Assembly: GCA_003003615.1 (NCBI GenBank)
Contig: PVWD01000010.1
Location: 1 to 49,654 of the forward strand
Origin: a filamentous cyanobacterium CCP2
GTDB lineage: Bacteria > Cyanobacteriota > Cyanobacteriia > Elainellales > Elainellaceae
Reading direction: 5' to 3'
DNA length: 49,654 bases
Part shown: piece by piece, positions 35,872 to 44,578 of the stretch
Layout of the letters: every line of letters begins with the position of its first letter
Position numbering within the stretch: the stretch's first letter is position 1
Notes under the pieces: model-generated
The model's database searches: none
What the model was told of the DNA's origin: nothing
What the model saw: only the letters and a program-made list of their open reading frames with translations
Program-made: the position numbers and the translations under genes

Positions 35872-35908
35872 TGCACTGAGGAATCCAAATTGAATAGCCT
35901 GAAATTCC

Positions 35909-35937
35909 CGTGGAGTGGGCATCTTGCCTGCCCAGTC
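35909..35937. repeat. Dispersed palindromic repeat, GGGCATCTTGCC family
   Basis: GTGGAGTGGGCATCTTGCCT continuing GCCCAGTC. It is the reverse complement of the copy at 29356-29383 with two differences, lying between convergent genes. Confidence 0.72.
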
Positions 35938-35976
35938 AACACAGCAGAATGATCACAGGTTTTTAATTCACGGTCG

Positions 35977-36447
35977 TTAGCTGAGTCGGGCTGTACATTC
36001 CAGGATTAATCGCTGGTTCAAAATGGCGTGGGGTTGAATCTCTAAAGCGCGACGGAATGCCTGAATTGCTTCAAGGTAATTGCCCAGTGCCGCTTGGCAT
36101 AGCCCCATGCCGTGTAATGCCCCAAAGTGGAGCGGGTTCAGTTCAATGGCCTGCTGGCAATCTGCTAAGGATTTTTCGTAATCCCCAATCAGGTAACGCA
36201 GCACCGCCCGTCGGTTCCAGGCTTCGGCAAAGTCAGGCTGATCGCCAATCAAGTCGGTCAAAACTTCCTCAGCTTTGACAAATTCGCCATTCTCCAAGCA
36301 TTCCTGGCTTTGTTTCAAGATTTCTAGCCCATAGTCGCCCTTTTGCTTGAACCAGATTTGCCATAATTCGGTTGTTGCCCGCTCTCGAACCTCTTCATCT
36401 GGCTGTTTCAGGTCTTCTAGCAGGCGATCGATCAACATATCGTCCAT
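35977..36447 (-). CDS. Tetratricopeptide-repeat protein
   Basis: 156 aa, cytosolic. An N-terminal helical part (MDDMLIDRLLEDLKQPDEEV) is followed by about three 34-residue TPR units: FVKAEEVLTDLIGDQPDFAE, DYEKSLADCQQAIELNPLHF and NYLEAIQAFRRALEIQPHAI. TPR proteins bind partner proteins. The partner is unknown. The start ATG has GAGGG upstream. It converges with the GST gene and is a compact, full-length single-gene unit. Confidence 0.88.
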   Translation of the reverse strand: MDDMLIDRLLEDLKQPDEEVRERATTELWQIWFKQKGDYGLEILKQSQECLENGEFVKAEEVLTDLIGDQPDFAEAWNRRAVLRYLIGDYEKSLADCQQAIELNPLHFGALHGMGLCQAALGNYLEAIQAFRRALEIQPHAILNQRLILECTARLS

Positions 36448-36830
36448 GACGTTTATCCCTCAAACTACGCATCTTCCTTGAACGACCAGCGTTTTTCAGA
36501 AAGGAAGCAGGCTGTATACCGTTACAAAACTTATAACACGGGACAGGCAGCCTCTCCAGGATAGTAAAAAAATTGCTTATCCAGGCTGAGTCCACTGCCA
36601 GAGCCTGGGGAGATGGCATCCTGTATTCTATGATGATCACAGTCATGATCATGACATTCCATCGCAGTCCGTCTCAGGGCGATCTCAGGGCTATGGTGAC
36701 AAACCGCTATTCCACAAATACACAGATGGTTGACCCTACACCGGACGATCGGTTGATGTCCAGTGTACAGGCTGTGGCAGAGGGCTGGGCGGCTGGAACG
36801 GTGGACACCCTGAAGGGACTTTAACCTTCT
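36448..36830. other. Divergent region between TPR gene and recF (383 bp)
   Basis: Should hold the promoters of both genes. An open frame at 36573-36824 on the plus strand (83 codons, ending 6 bp before recF) has no recognisable protein features or ribosome site. I do not call it, though coupling to recF cannot be excluded. The palindrome-rich stretch TGATGATCACAGTCATGATC lies at about 36631-36650. Confidence 0.45.
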
Positions 36831-37958
36831 ATGTACTTGAAGACTTTGCACCTGAGACAGTTCCGCAACTATCGAGAACAACAAATTGCGTTCTCTGCCC
36901 CTAAAACGATCTTGCTGGGTGACAATGCCCAGGGCAAGTCTAACCTACTGGAAGCCGTAGAACTATTGGCAACGCTGCGCTCCCACCGGGCCCTCCGCGA
37001 TCGAGAACTGGTTTTGGAAGGAGAGCCGATCGGGCAAATTACGGCAACCTTGGAACGGGAAACCGGAACTGTTGACTTGGCAGTGCTGCTGCGGAGCAAT
37101 GGACGGCGGACGGTGAGCCTCAACGGTGAAACCTTACGGCGACAGCTAGACTTTTTAGGCGTAATGAATGCGGTGCAGTTTTCTAGCCTGGATTTGGATC
37201 TCGTTAGAGGTGGCCCCGGAGAGCGGCGCAGTTGGTTAGATACGTTATTGATTCAGCTAGAACCCGTCTATGCTTACATTTTGCAGCAGTACAATACCGT
37301 CCTACGCCAACGCAATGCCCTTCTGAAGCAACGCCGACGCAGTGAGGAAGTGGGTGAAACACCTCCAGATTTAGAACAACTTGCCATTTGGGATGCTCAG
37401 CTTGCGGCGATCGGTTCCCGCGTGATTCGGCGACGGGCCAGAGTTTTGGATCGGCTGGCTCCCTTGGCGCAAACCTGGCATCAGGCAATTAGCAGCAGCA
37501 CCGAACAGTTAGAAATTTGCTATGCCCCAAATGTGCAGCTAGAGCAGGATGATCCTTCCGTGGTGCAGCAAACCTTTCTGGACAAGCTTGCCCAACGATC
37601 GATCGCTGAACAGCATCAAGGGACAACGCTGGTGGGGCCTCACCGCGACGAAGTAGAATTTACCATCAACCAAACGCCTGCCCGCCAGTACGGTTCTCAA
37701 GGGCAGCAGCGTACCCTCGTTTTAGCCTTAAAACTGGCTGAACTGAAGCTCATCGAATCCGTCGTCGGAGAACCCCCCTTACTCCTGTTAGATGATGTCC
37801 TGGCAGAGCTAGACCTCAATCGCCAAAACAAACTTCTGGAAACTATCCAGGATCGCTTTCAAACGCTCATCACCACCACCCACCTTGGCTCCTTCGATGC
37901 CCAATGGTTAAAATCCTCACAGATTCTCACCGTTCGATCGGGACACATCGAAGAGTAG
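36831..37958 (+). CDS. recF: DNA replication and repair protein RecF
   Basis: 375 aa, full length. SMC-like ABC ATPase: N-terminal [16 protein letters not shown], Walker A GDNAQGKS at 30-37, signature-type segment [20 protein letters not shown], and Walker [14 protein letters not shown]. RecF binds gapped DNA with RecO and RecR to load RecA. In this genome recF stands apart from dnaA/dnaN, as is common in cyanobacteria. No clear Shine-Dalgarno precedes the ATG. Confidence 0.95.
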   Translation: MYLKTLHLRQFRNYREQQIAFSAPKTILLGDNAQGKSNLLEAVELLATLRSHRALRDRELVLEGEPIGQITATLERETGTVDLAVLLRSNGRRTVSLNGETLRRQLDFLGVMNAVQFSSLDLDLVRGGPGERRSWLDTLLIQLEPVYAYILQQYNTVLRQRNALLKQRRRSEEVGETPPDLEQLAIWDAQLAAIGSRVIRRRARVLDRLAPLAQTWHQAISSSTEQLEICYAPNVQLEQDDPSVVQQTFLDKLAQRSIAEQHQGTTLVGPHRDEVEFTINQTPARQYGSQGQQRTLVLALKLAELKLIESVVGEPPLLLLDDVLAELDLNRQNKLLETIQDRFQTLITTTHLGSFDAQWLKSSQILTVRSGHIEE

Positions 37959-37991
37959 ATAGGATTTGCAGCCACAAATCTCAAGCAACTC

Positions 37992-38186
37992 CTAAGCAAC
38001 TGAATATCCTGCTGAAACGATCGCTTCTTTTACAGCAGATTCATCAGCTTGGGTGGCAATGCTCACCTGCTTCGTTTTGGGATCAGCCTTCACTTCTGCC
38101 CCTGGATCAACCGTCTTAACTGCCTTGGTAATGGTACTAGCGCAATCTGCACAAGCCATATTGGGCACAGTAAATTCTAAAGTCAT
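37992..38186 (-). CDS. Heavy-metal-associated (HMA) domain protein, Atx1/CopZ-like copper chaperone
   Basis: 64 aa, exactly one HMA domain. The metal site is MACADC (M-x-C-x-x-C, residues 10-15), followed by the beta-alpha-beta-beta-alpha-beta pattern ending IVSAGYSVA. Such chaperones carry Cu(I) to P-type ATPases. In cyanobacteria these supply thylakoid plastocyanin and cytochrome oxidase. No copper ATPase is nearby. It converges with recF, 33 bp between stops. AAGAAG lies shortly before the ATG. Confidence 0.92.
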   Translation of the reverse strand: MTLEFTVPNMACADCASTITKAVKTVDPGAEVKADPKTKQVSIATQADESAVKEAIVSAGYSVA

Positions 38187-38280
38187 CTTCTTGTTGCAGT
38201 CCGATCGACTGCCCTAATCACAACTTTTTCCATCCTAAAGTCTCCATCCTACCGGAGAGTCAAGGGGAATGGGAAGGCAC

Positions 38281-38314
38281 ACAAACAAAAACCAGGCCGC
38301 TTTTTTGCCTGGTT
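38281..38314 (-). terminator. Rho-independent terminator of psb34
   Basis: Perfect 8-bp stem: minus-strand AACCAGGC (38314-38307) pairs with GCCTGGTT (38297-38290), followed by TTTTGTTTGT. It lies 61 bp past the psb34 stop. Confidence 0.87.
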
Positions 38315-38374
38315 CTTTGATCATTATCAAACGGTTTTTTATAGTTTTGTAACGCTAAAGGGGCGATCGAACTC

Positions 38375-38545
38375 CTATGAAACGGAGACAGCAATGGCAA
38401 TCAGTCCACCAATTAAGGCAACACCAACAATACCCATCACTGCATACTGAATCTGCTGATTTTTGTTGGGCGGCTCTGCCCGGTAAACCTTTGGTTCAAC
38501 AGCAAAATTGTTCAAACGACCGCCATCTTCAGTGGTATAAGGCAT
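38375..38545 (-). CDS. psb34: Photosystem II assembly factor Psb34
   Basis: 56 aa: MPYTTEDGGRLNNFAVEPKV, then YRAEPPNKNQQ, then one membrane helix (about 35-54) ending SVS. The N-terminal GGRLNNFA.EPK.Y.AEPP pattern is the hallmark of Psb34 (ssl1498 family), a single-span thylakoid protein found on photosystem II assembly intermediates carrying CP47. It is related in form to high-light-inducible proteins but lacks their chlorophyll-binding ExxNxR motif. AAAGGA lies nine bases before the ATG, and a strong terminator follows, so it is its own transcription unit. Too short to be caught by a 60-codon cutoff. Confidence 0.92.
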   Translation of the reverse strand: MPYTTEDGGRLNNFAVEPKVYRAEPPNKNQQIQYAVMGIVGVALIGGLIAIAVSVS

Positions 38546-39035
38546 ATTTTCAATCCTTTAGTTACTTTGACCAATTGTAACAAAGGATTACAAATGCGGG
38601 AATGGGAAGTAGAAAGGAATTAAAGAAGCCCCCAACTCAACGAGGAGCCAGGGACATTGAATCAGGGTGCATCTACCATTCCACTGTTCCCAGAAAAAGA
38701 GAGGGTATCCGGAATGATTTGTCAGGTATTGGAGAATTTAAAGGTCTGCGGGATGCAACGTTTTGAAGCTGTATCCAGTCTAAGGGGACAGCATATCCCC
38801 TTCAAATGTGGAGCATTAATGTAAACCACTGATGAAGAGGGTTATTGGGCTAGTGATAATTGAAAAGTAGCCTGATAGATTAGGTTGATCGTAACCTAAG
38901 GTAGATGCAGCCTCAAAAACCTCCTGAAAGAGTCAGCGATCGGAACTAACCAGTTAAGACTGATCCTGCAATGCTCTTTCGGAGTCGCCTCATCTAGGCA
39001 TAAATTCGTACAAGAGCTAGGAGTGGGCTGAAACA
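38546..39035. other. Intergenic region before CHAT gene (490 bp)
   Basis: Divergent region between psb34 and the CHAT gene. Two inverted repeats stand out: AAGGGGA-N7-TCCCCTT at 38782-38802 and TTAGGTT-N6-AACCTAA at 38880-38899. No gene seen. Confidence 0.5.
38880..38899. promoter_or_regulatory. Inverted repeat TTAGGTT-N6-AACCTAA, possible operator
   Basis: Perfect 7-bp arms around GATCGT, about 137 bp upstream of the CHAT gene start. It has the size and symmetry of a dimeric regulator site. No known consensus recognised. Confidence 0.35.
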
Positions 39036-41600
39036 GTGACTCAGGAGTTTCACATCTCTGTAACCCCAGTGGGTAAGGACGAATATTTGGTGCGAACTGA
39101 GCGCGTTGCACCGGGTGTTCCTTTAGCAGAAGAGCAAGTCGTGTGGCCGGTTGGTGCTTGGTTGGCGCAAGCCCGCCAACTGATGAATGATCCGTTGCTT
39201 GGCATCCTGGAGGGAAACCCAGCAGCGAATACCATCCGCGATCGGGCTGCCCTAATGCAATCTGGCAATCTTTCCCCCTTTGCCAGCCAAGCTCAACCAC
39301 CCATAAGCCTGGTCGAATTAGGCCAGCAGTTGTACGGCTCCCTCTTTCGGGGAATGCTGCGAGACAGTTGGGTGACGGCCCAAGGAATTGCTCAACACCG
39401 CAATGAGTCACTGCGGCTACGGTTGGGTTTGAAGGGTCCGCTGTTGCCCCGCCTCCCCTGGGAAGTGCTATACGGCAATGACACCCCCACTGAAGGAGTC
39501 CGTGGCAGTTTGGGTGCTGCTCCACGCCCGCTAGCAACCGGAACTCACGTCATTTTTTCCCGCTATCAGCCCAGTACTCGCCTGGCAGCCCACTGTTCAA
39601 CCAGCAGCACGGCGGCTCCTAATCCATCCTTACGAGTCCTCATGGTGATTGCGGCTCCGACCGATCGCGAACGCCTGGAACTGGAACGGGAAGCCCAGCA
39701 GCTTCAGCAAGAACTCCAGTCTGCAACGGCCGCCAAAGGAAGCCGATCGCAACCTGAGATCCAGCTAACTATTCTGAAACAGCCCGGTCGTGAACAGCTA
39801 ACACAAGCCCTAGAGCAGGGGCGATATCAGGTTTTCCACTATGCCGGACACAGCGACCTAGGAGCCAATGGCGGCAGCCTGTATCTGGTGAATAACCGGA
39901 CAGGGTTAAGTGAAATTTTGAGCGGCGATGATTTGGCTGGGCTGCTGGTGAATAACGGGATTCGGCTGGCAGTTTTTAATTCTTGTCGAGGAGCCTACAC
40001 CGCAGCGTCTGAGCCCAGTGCCCAAGAACGCAATTTAGCTGAGGCATTGGTGAGTCGCGGAATTCCGGCCGTCTTGGCAATGGCAGAACAAATTCCGGAT
40101 AATGTTGCCCTTACCCTCACCTGGTCGTTTTATCGAAATTTGAAGCTGGGCTATCCGATCGACCTTAGCCTGAGTCGGGCCCGCCAGGGTTTAATTTCTG
40201 CCTATGGTTCTCACCAGCTTTACTGGGCCCTGCCCATCCTGTACCTACACCCAGACTTTGACGGCTACCTCACCTCAACCAATCGCGCTGCTCCTTCGGC
40301 CGATCAACTCATCCTCATGCCCCAAAGCTATAGTGCTTTACCGATTCTGGCAACTGAGGAAGTGCTTGCTCCCCTGGAATACCCCTCTGATGCAGATGCG
40401 TCCCAAGCAGGAGCCTATGCGATCGAGGGAGCCGCTTCATCAGATTGGCAAAGCCTCTATTCCCTAGACGAGAATTACGAGGAAGATGCCAACGTTGTTG
40501 CAGAATTACTACGCCAACTGTCCCCTTCTGAACAAGCCCGATTCTCCGCAGGGGCGGAAGCAGCGATCGCTTCAGGGTTGGTTCGGACACCGTCTGGCAC
40601 AGATCATAACACCGCCCAAAATAGGGGCCCGCTGCGGGAGCCATCTCCTGATCCAGACCGTGAGGAGATGCCGCAGTCGATCGTCCCTGTCACTTCTGCT
40701 GATGAAGATCAGGCTGCTCCTGCAAGACGTTCCTCCCGCCACAGCCGATCGGACATTGCCAAACGGCCATCCCGCTCCCGCAAACTGCTTTCAACCGTTG
40801 GGCTGATGGGAGCCATTTCGATCGCTGTTTTTGGAGTTTGGTCATTGGCCAGAGTGCAGGACGGCAGCGTTCTGCAATTTCCACCAGAGGGTTCTATTCC
40901 CTCTCTGGGACAACCGCAGGATTGGCAAACCGCAGAGCCAGAGCGCGTCAAATCAGTGGCGATCGATTATTTCAAGCGGCAAGATTACGCGCAAGGGGAA
41001 GCGGCCGTCACTATTTTGCTTGATCGGGGGGAATTGCAAGAGGCAGCAGAAGCGTTGGCAAGTGTTCCGACTAGCGTTGATTCGGCAAGGATTAACTTTT
41101 TGTGGGGACGGTTGGCGTGGCAGGGCATTGATACGGGCAATCCAGTTTACACCCTGAGAGATGCTCGTCGGTATTGGGAGCGGGCAACCCGGTCTGATCC
41201 AGACAATGCGCTGTACCTGGAAGCGTTGGGGTTTGCCTACTACTCAGAAAATGATCCGATGCGGGCCATGCAAACCTGGGCAAAGGCTCTCGCCATTTTG
41301 GAAGACCAGCCCATGTCTGCCCAGCAAGCCGCCGCCAATGCCGTCAATGTTGACTCCAGTGACATGTCCAATGACCACGATATTCTGACTACTTATGCAG
41401 GCATTTCCCTAGCCCTATGGAAATCGGCGATCGGGCAATCCACCAGCCAACAGGATAATTTACTGCGTAAATCCAGCCGGATTTACCAAACCATTCAGCA
41501 ACAAGATCCAACCAACTTCCAACCTCAGGTATTGCGTCGCAGTTGGTTGTGGAATGAGGCAACCATTCGAGATTGGGAGGCATTGGGACGATACCAGTAG
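39036..41600 (+). CDS. CHAT-domain caspase-like protease with one membrane helix and TPR-like C-terminus
   Basis: 854 aa from a GTG with AGGAG upstream. An N-terminal ~190-residue region (EFHISVTPVGKDEYLVRTER) precedes a CHAT domain with catalytic dyad H272 (FHYAGHSD) and C317 (FNSCRGA), both intact. The end of the domain (LSRARQGLISAYGSHQLYWA, LPILYLHPDFDGY) is typical. An acidic and Ser/Arg-rich linker leads to one membrane helix at about 583-607 (KLLSTVGLMGAISIAVFGVW). After it comes a helical region with TPR-like units (ARRYWERATRSDPDNALYLE). CHAT proteases belong to clan CD and include HetF and the TPR-CHAT effector of type III-E CRISPR. By the positive-inside rule the protease is cytosolic and the TPR part extracytoplasmic (inference). 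Confidence 0.9.
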   Translation: MTQEFHISVTPVGKDEYLVRTERVAPGVPLAEEQVVWPVGAWLAQARQLMNDPLLGILEGNPAANTIRDRAALMQSGNLSPFASQAQPPISLVELGQQLYGSLFRGMLRDSWVTAQGIAQHRNESLRLRLGLKGPLLPRLPWEVLYGNDTPTEGVRGSLGAAPRPLATGTHVIFSRYQPSTRLAAHCSTSSTAAPNPSLRVLMVIAAPTDRERLELEREAQQLQQELQSATAAKGSRSQPEIQLTILKQPGREQLTQALEQGRYQVFHYAGHSDLGANGGSLYLVNNRTGLSEILSGDDLAGLLVNNGIRLAVFNSCRGAYTAASEPSAQERNLAEALVSRGIPAVLAMAEQIPDNVALTLTWSFYRNLKLGYPIDLSLSRARQGLISAYGSHQLYWALPILYLHPDFDGYLTSTNRAAPSADQLILMPQSYSALPILATEEVLAPLEYPSDADASQAGAYAIEGAASSDWQSLYSLDENYEEDANVVAELLRQLSPSEQARFSAGAEAAIASGLVRTPSGTDHNTAQNRGPLREPSPDPDREEMPQSIVPVTSADEDQAAPARRSSRHSRSDIAKRPSRSRKLLSTVGLMGAISIAVFGVWSLARVQDGSVLQFPPEGSIPSLGQPQDWQTAEPERVKSVAIDYFKRQDYAQGEAAVTILLDRGELQEAAEALASVPTSVDSARINFLWGRLAWQGIDTGNPVYTLRDARRYWERATRSDPDNALYLEALGFAYYSENDPMRAMQTWAKALAILEDQPMSAQQAAANAVNVDSSDMSNDHDILTTYAGISLALWKSAIGQSTSQQDNLLRKSSRIYQTIQQQDPTNFQPQVLRRSWLWNEATIRDWEALGRYQ

Positions 41601-41604
41601 AGCC

Positions 41605-41658
41605 GTAAAACTTTGCGTCTGAGTGAAATTTTGCGTTCAAGTAAAACTTTGCGTTAGG
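41605..41658. repeat. 18-bp tandem repeat x3 between CHAT gene and partner
   Basis: Three head-to-tail copies of GT[AG]AAA[CT]TTTGCGT[CT]..., starting four bases after the CHAT stop. They may form alternative ribosome-proximal structures or protein-binding sites in the 141-bp spacer. Confidence 0.85.
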
Positions 41659-41741
41659 GCAAACGAAATTTCGTACTTGTATAAAAATAGAAAGGAGATG
41701 GGGATTGCGTAGCTGCCCAAGGGGCTTAGGGGTGATGGGGT

Positions 41742-44150
41742 ATGAAGAAACGGGTGCGATCGTTGGTGCAGGTCAAGGTGTTGGTGCGGGAGCCAACCCA
41801 ACCGAGACGACCCAGTTGGCAAATGAAGCTGCTAACGGCTGGACTGATGGGAGCGTTGCTTACCCTGGCGATCGGCGGGATTGGAGTGGCGGTGCGGCTG
41901 ATTGTGAATCCAGGATCGGTGGGCTGGGTGAGTTGGGTCATCCCAGGCTGGGATCAAACCCCACTAGCAGGGCAGGCTCCGCAAACCCTATCTGAAATTC
42001 GGTCAACCGCAGCCAAGTCCGGATTTCAGGTGGGCAATTCGATTCACCTCAGCACCTATCCTGGCAGTTCTAGGGGAGAAACAGGCTTTGATGATGTGTT
42101 GCTGCCCATCTATCAGCCCCAGTCTTACTGTGAGCCAGATGATTCACCAGAAATTTGCCAGAAACTCGTAGAGGTGAGGGTCTATCGCCCTCAAAAAACG
42201 ACTTTACGCCTAACAGGACGTGAACCAGGGCTGGAACTGCTCGATCAACTTGCTATCTCTGGACTGGAAGAACATTTCGTCATTGCCCCTTTGTCTAGTG
42301 CTGGGATCGCCCATCATGGTTCTACCCGCCAGTTGCCGCTAACCTCAGTGACGTTCATCAATGGGGAGTCTCCTTTACCAGGTGTGTGGCTGCATTTCAG
42401 TGGAGACTGGCAGCGTGGCAGCAGCCGTATGGTTTATGGGCAGGTGGTTCGTTATGATCCGATTCGGGGCCGGCTACAGCCGCTTGTAACCTGGACGAGT
42501 CCGGCAGCGGAAATTCCCCTATGGCAATCGGTCACTGGCGAGGAAGCATCACTGGTTGTGAATCAAACGATTGGGCTAGAGCCGAAGTTTCAGGTATACC
42601 AGTTTACGGCTCTTGGATCTCCCGCTCGTCCGGTACAAGTCACCCCCATTACATTGGCAGAAACGGGACTGGACGATCGCACTTACAAAAATGGGCTGTT
42701 GCTGGCCCGCAATGGGTTATGGTCGTTGGCTCAAAAACAGCTTGAAGCCAGTCAAGTGAATCAACCATCCTGGACAGCCGCTGCCCAAGCCCAGCTTGAC
42801 TTTGTTGCCCTCCATGCCAGAATCACCCAAACCCAAGCCGATCGCGAGTGGGCCAGTCCCCGACAGCAAATCCTGGCATTGTTAATTGATGGACAGTGGA
42901 CAGAAGCCCTGACGGTGGTGAAAACGGCCCATACGAATGGCTATACCCTGAATACTTTGCTCACCGATCCGTCCGATCGTCTCCAACAGCGCATCGAAAC
43001 GGCATTGCGAGTCAACCCTAGCTCAGTCTTACAGCAGTGGGGCGTGTTGGTAACGGCTGTCCAAACAGATCGGGCAACTGCGATCGAGTGGCTCAACAAA
43101 CAACCGCAAGAGTTGGTGAGGGGGCAACCTCTTCAAGAATTATTCGCCTTACTGGAAACTCCGTCTGCTCCTGTAATTGTGGCATCGGCTCCGGCTGTGT
43201 CCTCCTCTCCTGCTTCTATGGCAATGTCCCCCGCTTCGGCCCTTGCAGCTTACCAAATGATTGGAACGGCAATGGGGCGATCGAGCATTACACCAGAGGG
43301 TTGGATACGCCCGAACCCAGAAGATACCTTGATTTTGAATACGAACCAGACTTGGTATGAAATTCAGGTTTTACAGCTTCAAGATGGGCAACAGTGGCAG
43401 ACTCTTCCCTCAAACCGCCTGATGAGCAGTGAAGATCCAAACCAAACCGCCCGATCGCTGTGGGAGATGTTGGGGTTAACGCAGAATCCTGAAATTCAGC
43501 TTATGACTTGGGCAGGCTCAACCCAACCGCAAGTGATTCAGGCAACGATACGCGCCATCCAAGTACAAAACGGTGATGTGCGGCTGCTGGCTGTGGCAGA
43601 GACTCACCTGGGGCTGGATTCTCCCCTGCTGGCAATGACCCCTTCTAGCCTATCTTGGCTGCAACCAGTAGAAGTGCTGACCTTAACCCATCTCAACCAA
43701 CAGTATCCCGAATGGACAACGGCCCTGCTTCCGGCTCTGGGGCAAGAACTTCAGCACGCTGGATACACGTTGCCCGTCTCGGAGACACCTTCTCAGACGC
43801 TATTGAAGGAGTTGGGTTCCTGGTCATTGCAGCTAGCAGACCTAACGGGAGATTCTCAGCTAGAGGGAGTTCTGAGCCTGGACATGAGCGGTTCGGATGC
43901 TGTAAGTGAAGTGGCAAATTCTCAAGCCAATTCTGAGGCAATGGGCCATACACAAACACTGATTTTTTCTAGCCAAGGCTCCGTTTTATATAGTGATTTG
44001 GGCAGTCCTACTCAGTCGTTGAAGGCGATCGTTAATTTGTATCCGGGCAATCTTCCGGCTTTGATCGTTCATGACACTCAAGGCTACCGAGTTGAGCAAT
44101 GGTCAGCTTCTCACCAACGGTTTGAGTCATCCTCACCACTGATACAATGA
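41742..44150 (+). CDS. Large membrane-anchored protein, putative CHAT partner
   Basis: 802 aa, no family recognised. A basic N-terminus (MKKRVRSLVQVKVLVREPTQ) leads to one membrane helix at about 30-52 (KLLTAGLMGALLTLAIGGIG), strikingly like the CHAT protein's helix (KLLSTVGLMGAIS). The bulk is then extracytoplasmic: a beta-rich part (about 80-330), a helical repeat-like part (about 330-480), a Pro/Ala/Ser-rich stretch near 485-515, and a C-terminal beta-rich region with LADLTGDSQLEGVLSLD, reminiscent of FG-GAP/VCBS repeats. It lies 141 bp after the CHAT gene on the same strand, so probably one transcript. Likely a sensor or scaffold working with the CHAT protease (inference). Confidence 0.75.
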   Translation: MKKRVRSLVQVKVLVREPTQPRRPSWQMKLLTAGLMGALLTLAIGGIGVAVRLIVNPGSVGWVSWVIPGWDQTPLAGQAPQTLSEIRSTAAKSGFQVGNSIHLSTYPGSSRGETGFDDVLLPIYQPQSYCEPDDSPEICQKLVEVRVYRPQKTTLRLTGREPGLELLDQLAISGLEEHFVIAPLSSAGIAHHGSTRQLPLTSVTFINGESPLPGVWLHFSGDWQRGSSRMVYGQVVRYDPIRGRLQPLVTWTSPAAEIPLWQSVTGEEASLVVNQTIGLEPKFQVYQFTALGSPARPVQVTPITLAETGLDDRTYKNGLLLARNGLWSLAQKQLEASQVNQPSWTAAAQAQLDFVALHARITQTQADREWASPRQQILALLIDGQWTEALTVVKTAHTNGYTLNTLLTDPSDRLQQRIETALRVNPSSVLQQWGVLVTAVQTDRATAIEWLNKQPQELVRGQPLQELFALLETPSAPVIVASAPAVSSSPASMAMSPASALAAYQMIGTAMGRSSITPEGWIRPNPEDTLILNTNQTWYEIQVLQLQDGQQWQTLPSNRLMSSEDPNQTARSLWEMLGLTQNPEIQLMTWAGSTQPQVIQATIRAIQVQNGDVRLLAVAETHLGLDSPLLAMTPSSLSWLQPVEVLTLTHLNQQYPEWTTALLPALGQELQHAGYTLPVSETPSQTLLKELGSWSLQLADLTGDSQLEGVLSLDMSGSDAVSEVANSQANSEAMGHTQTLIFSSQGSVLYSDLGSPTQSLKAIVNLYPGNLPALIVHDTQGYRVEQWSASHQRFESSSPLIQ

Positions 44151-44578
44151 AGGCGCAAGCAGTAAGCATTTTTGTTGAATCAACGATATTCTATCCATCA
44201 AGGTTGCATCGTTTCACATTATGGAATTTGAGGAAATCTCTGGGTAATTCTTTTGGGAGGTGGGCACCTTGTCTGTCCCTTCATCAAGCAGGCGAGCTGT
44301 CTGTGCAACGATATCCAAATTAATTGATGGCAACGGATGGTGAGATGAGGACGCTTGAAGTTGCTGAGTCCAATGCATGGATAGGGTTGGGGATGCGGCA
44401 AATATCCGAACCTGCCTACTGCTACAACTTCCATTAACGGATTTTAACCTTTAGCCAGGAAATTCATTTTCTGGAGCGCAGGTATCAGTCCTGTTCAAAC
44501 TGAAAGCTGATTATTTTCTGCAATTCACTTTAATAAAGTTCACTCAACGTAGATTATATTTTCTTTTTTCTTATCCCA
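44151..44578. other. Repeat-bearing intergenic region (428 bp)
   Basis: Holds a degenerate GGGCACCTTGTCTGTCCC member of the dispersed palindrome family (44262-44279) and copy 2 of the 77-bp repeat (44328-44405). The last ~100 bp are AT-rich (for example TTATATTTTCTTTTTTCTTA) and should contain the kinase promoter. No gene seen. Confidence 0.55.
44328..44405. repeat. Dispersed intergenic repeat, copy 2
   Basis: Counterpart of 33402-33478, sharing TGGCAAC[AG]GAT, ACGCTTGA[AG]GTTGCTGAG and AATG...GGAT blocks in the same order. Confidence 0.6.

Noticed and set aside
36573-36824. 83-codon frame ending 6 bp before recF
   Set aside because: No ribosome site, overlapping frames on the other strand, no recognisable protein features. 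Coupling with recF is possible but not supported.
38377-38580. 67-codon plus-strand frame
   Set aside because: It is the antisense of psb34, which has clear family identity, ribosome site and terminator.
39036-41600. Type III-E-like CRISPR-associated TPR-CHAT
   Set aside because: No Cas7-11 or CRISPR array is present, and the protein has a membrane helix between CHAT and TPR parts.
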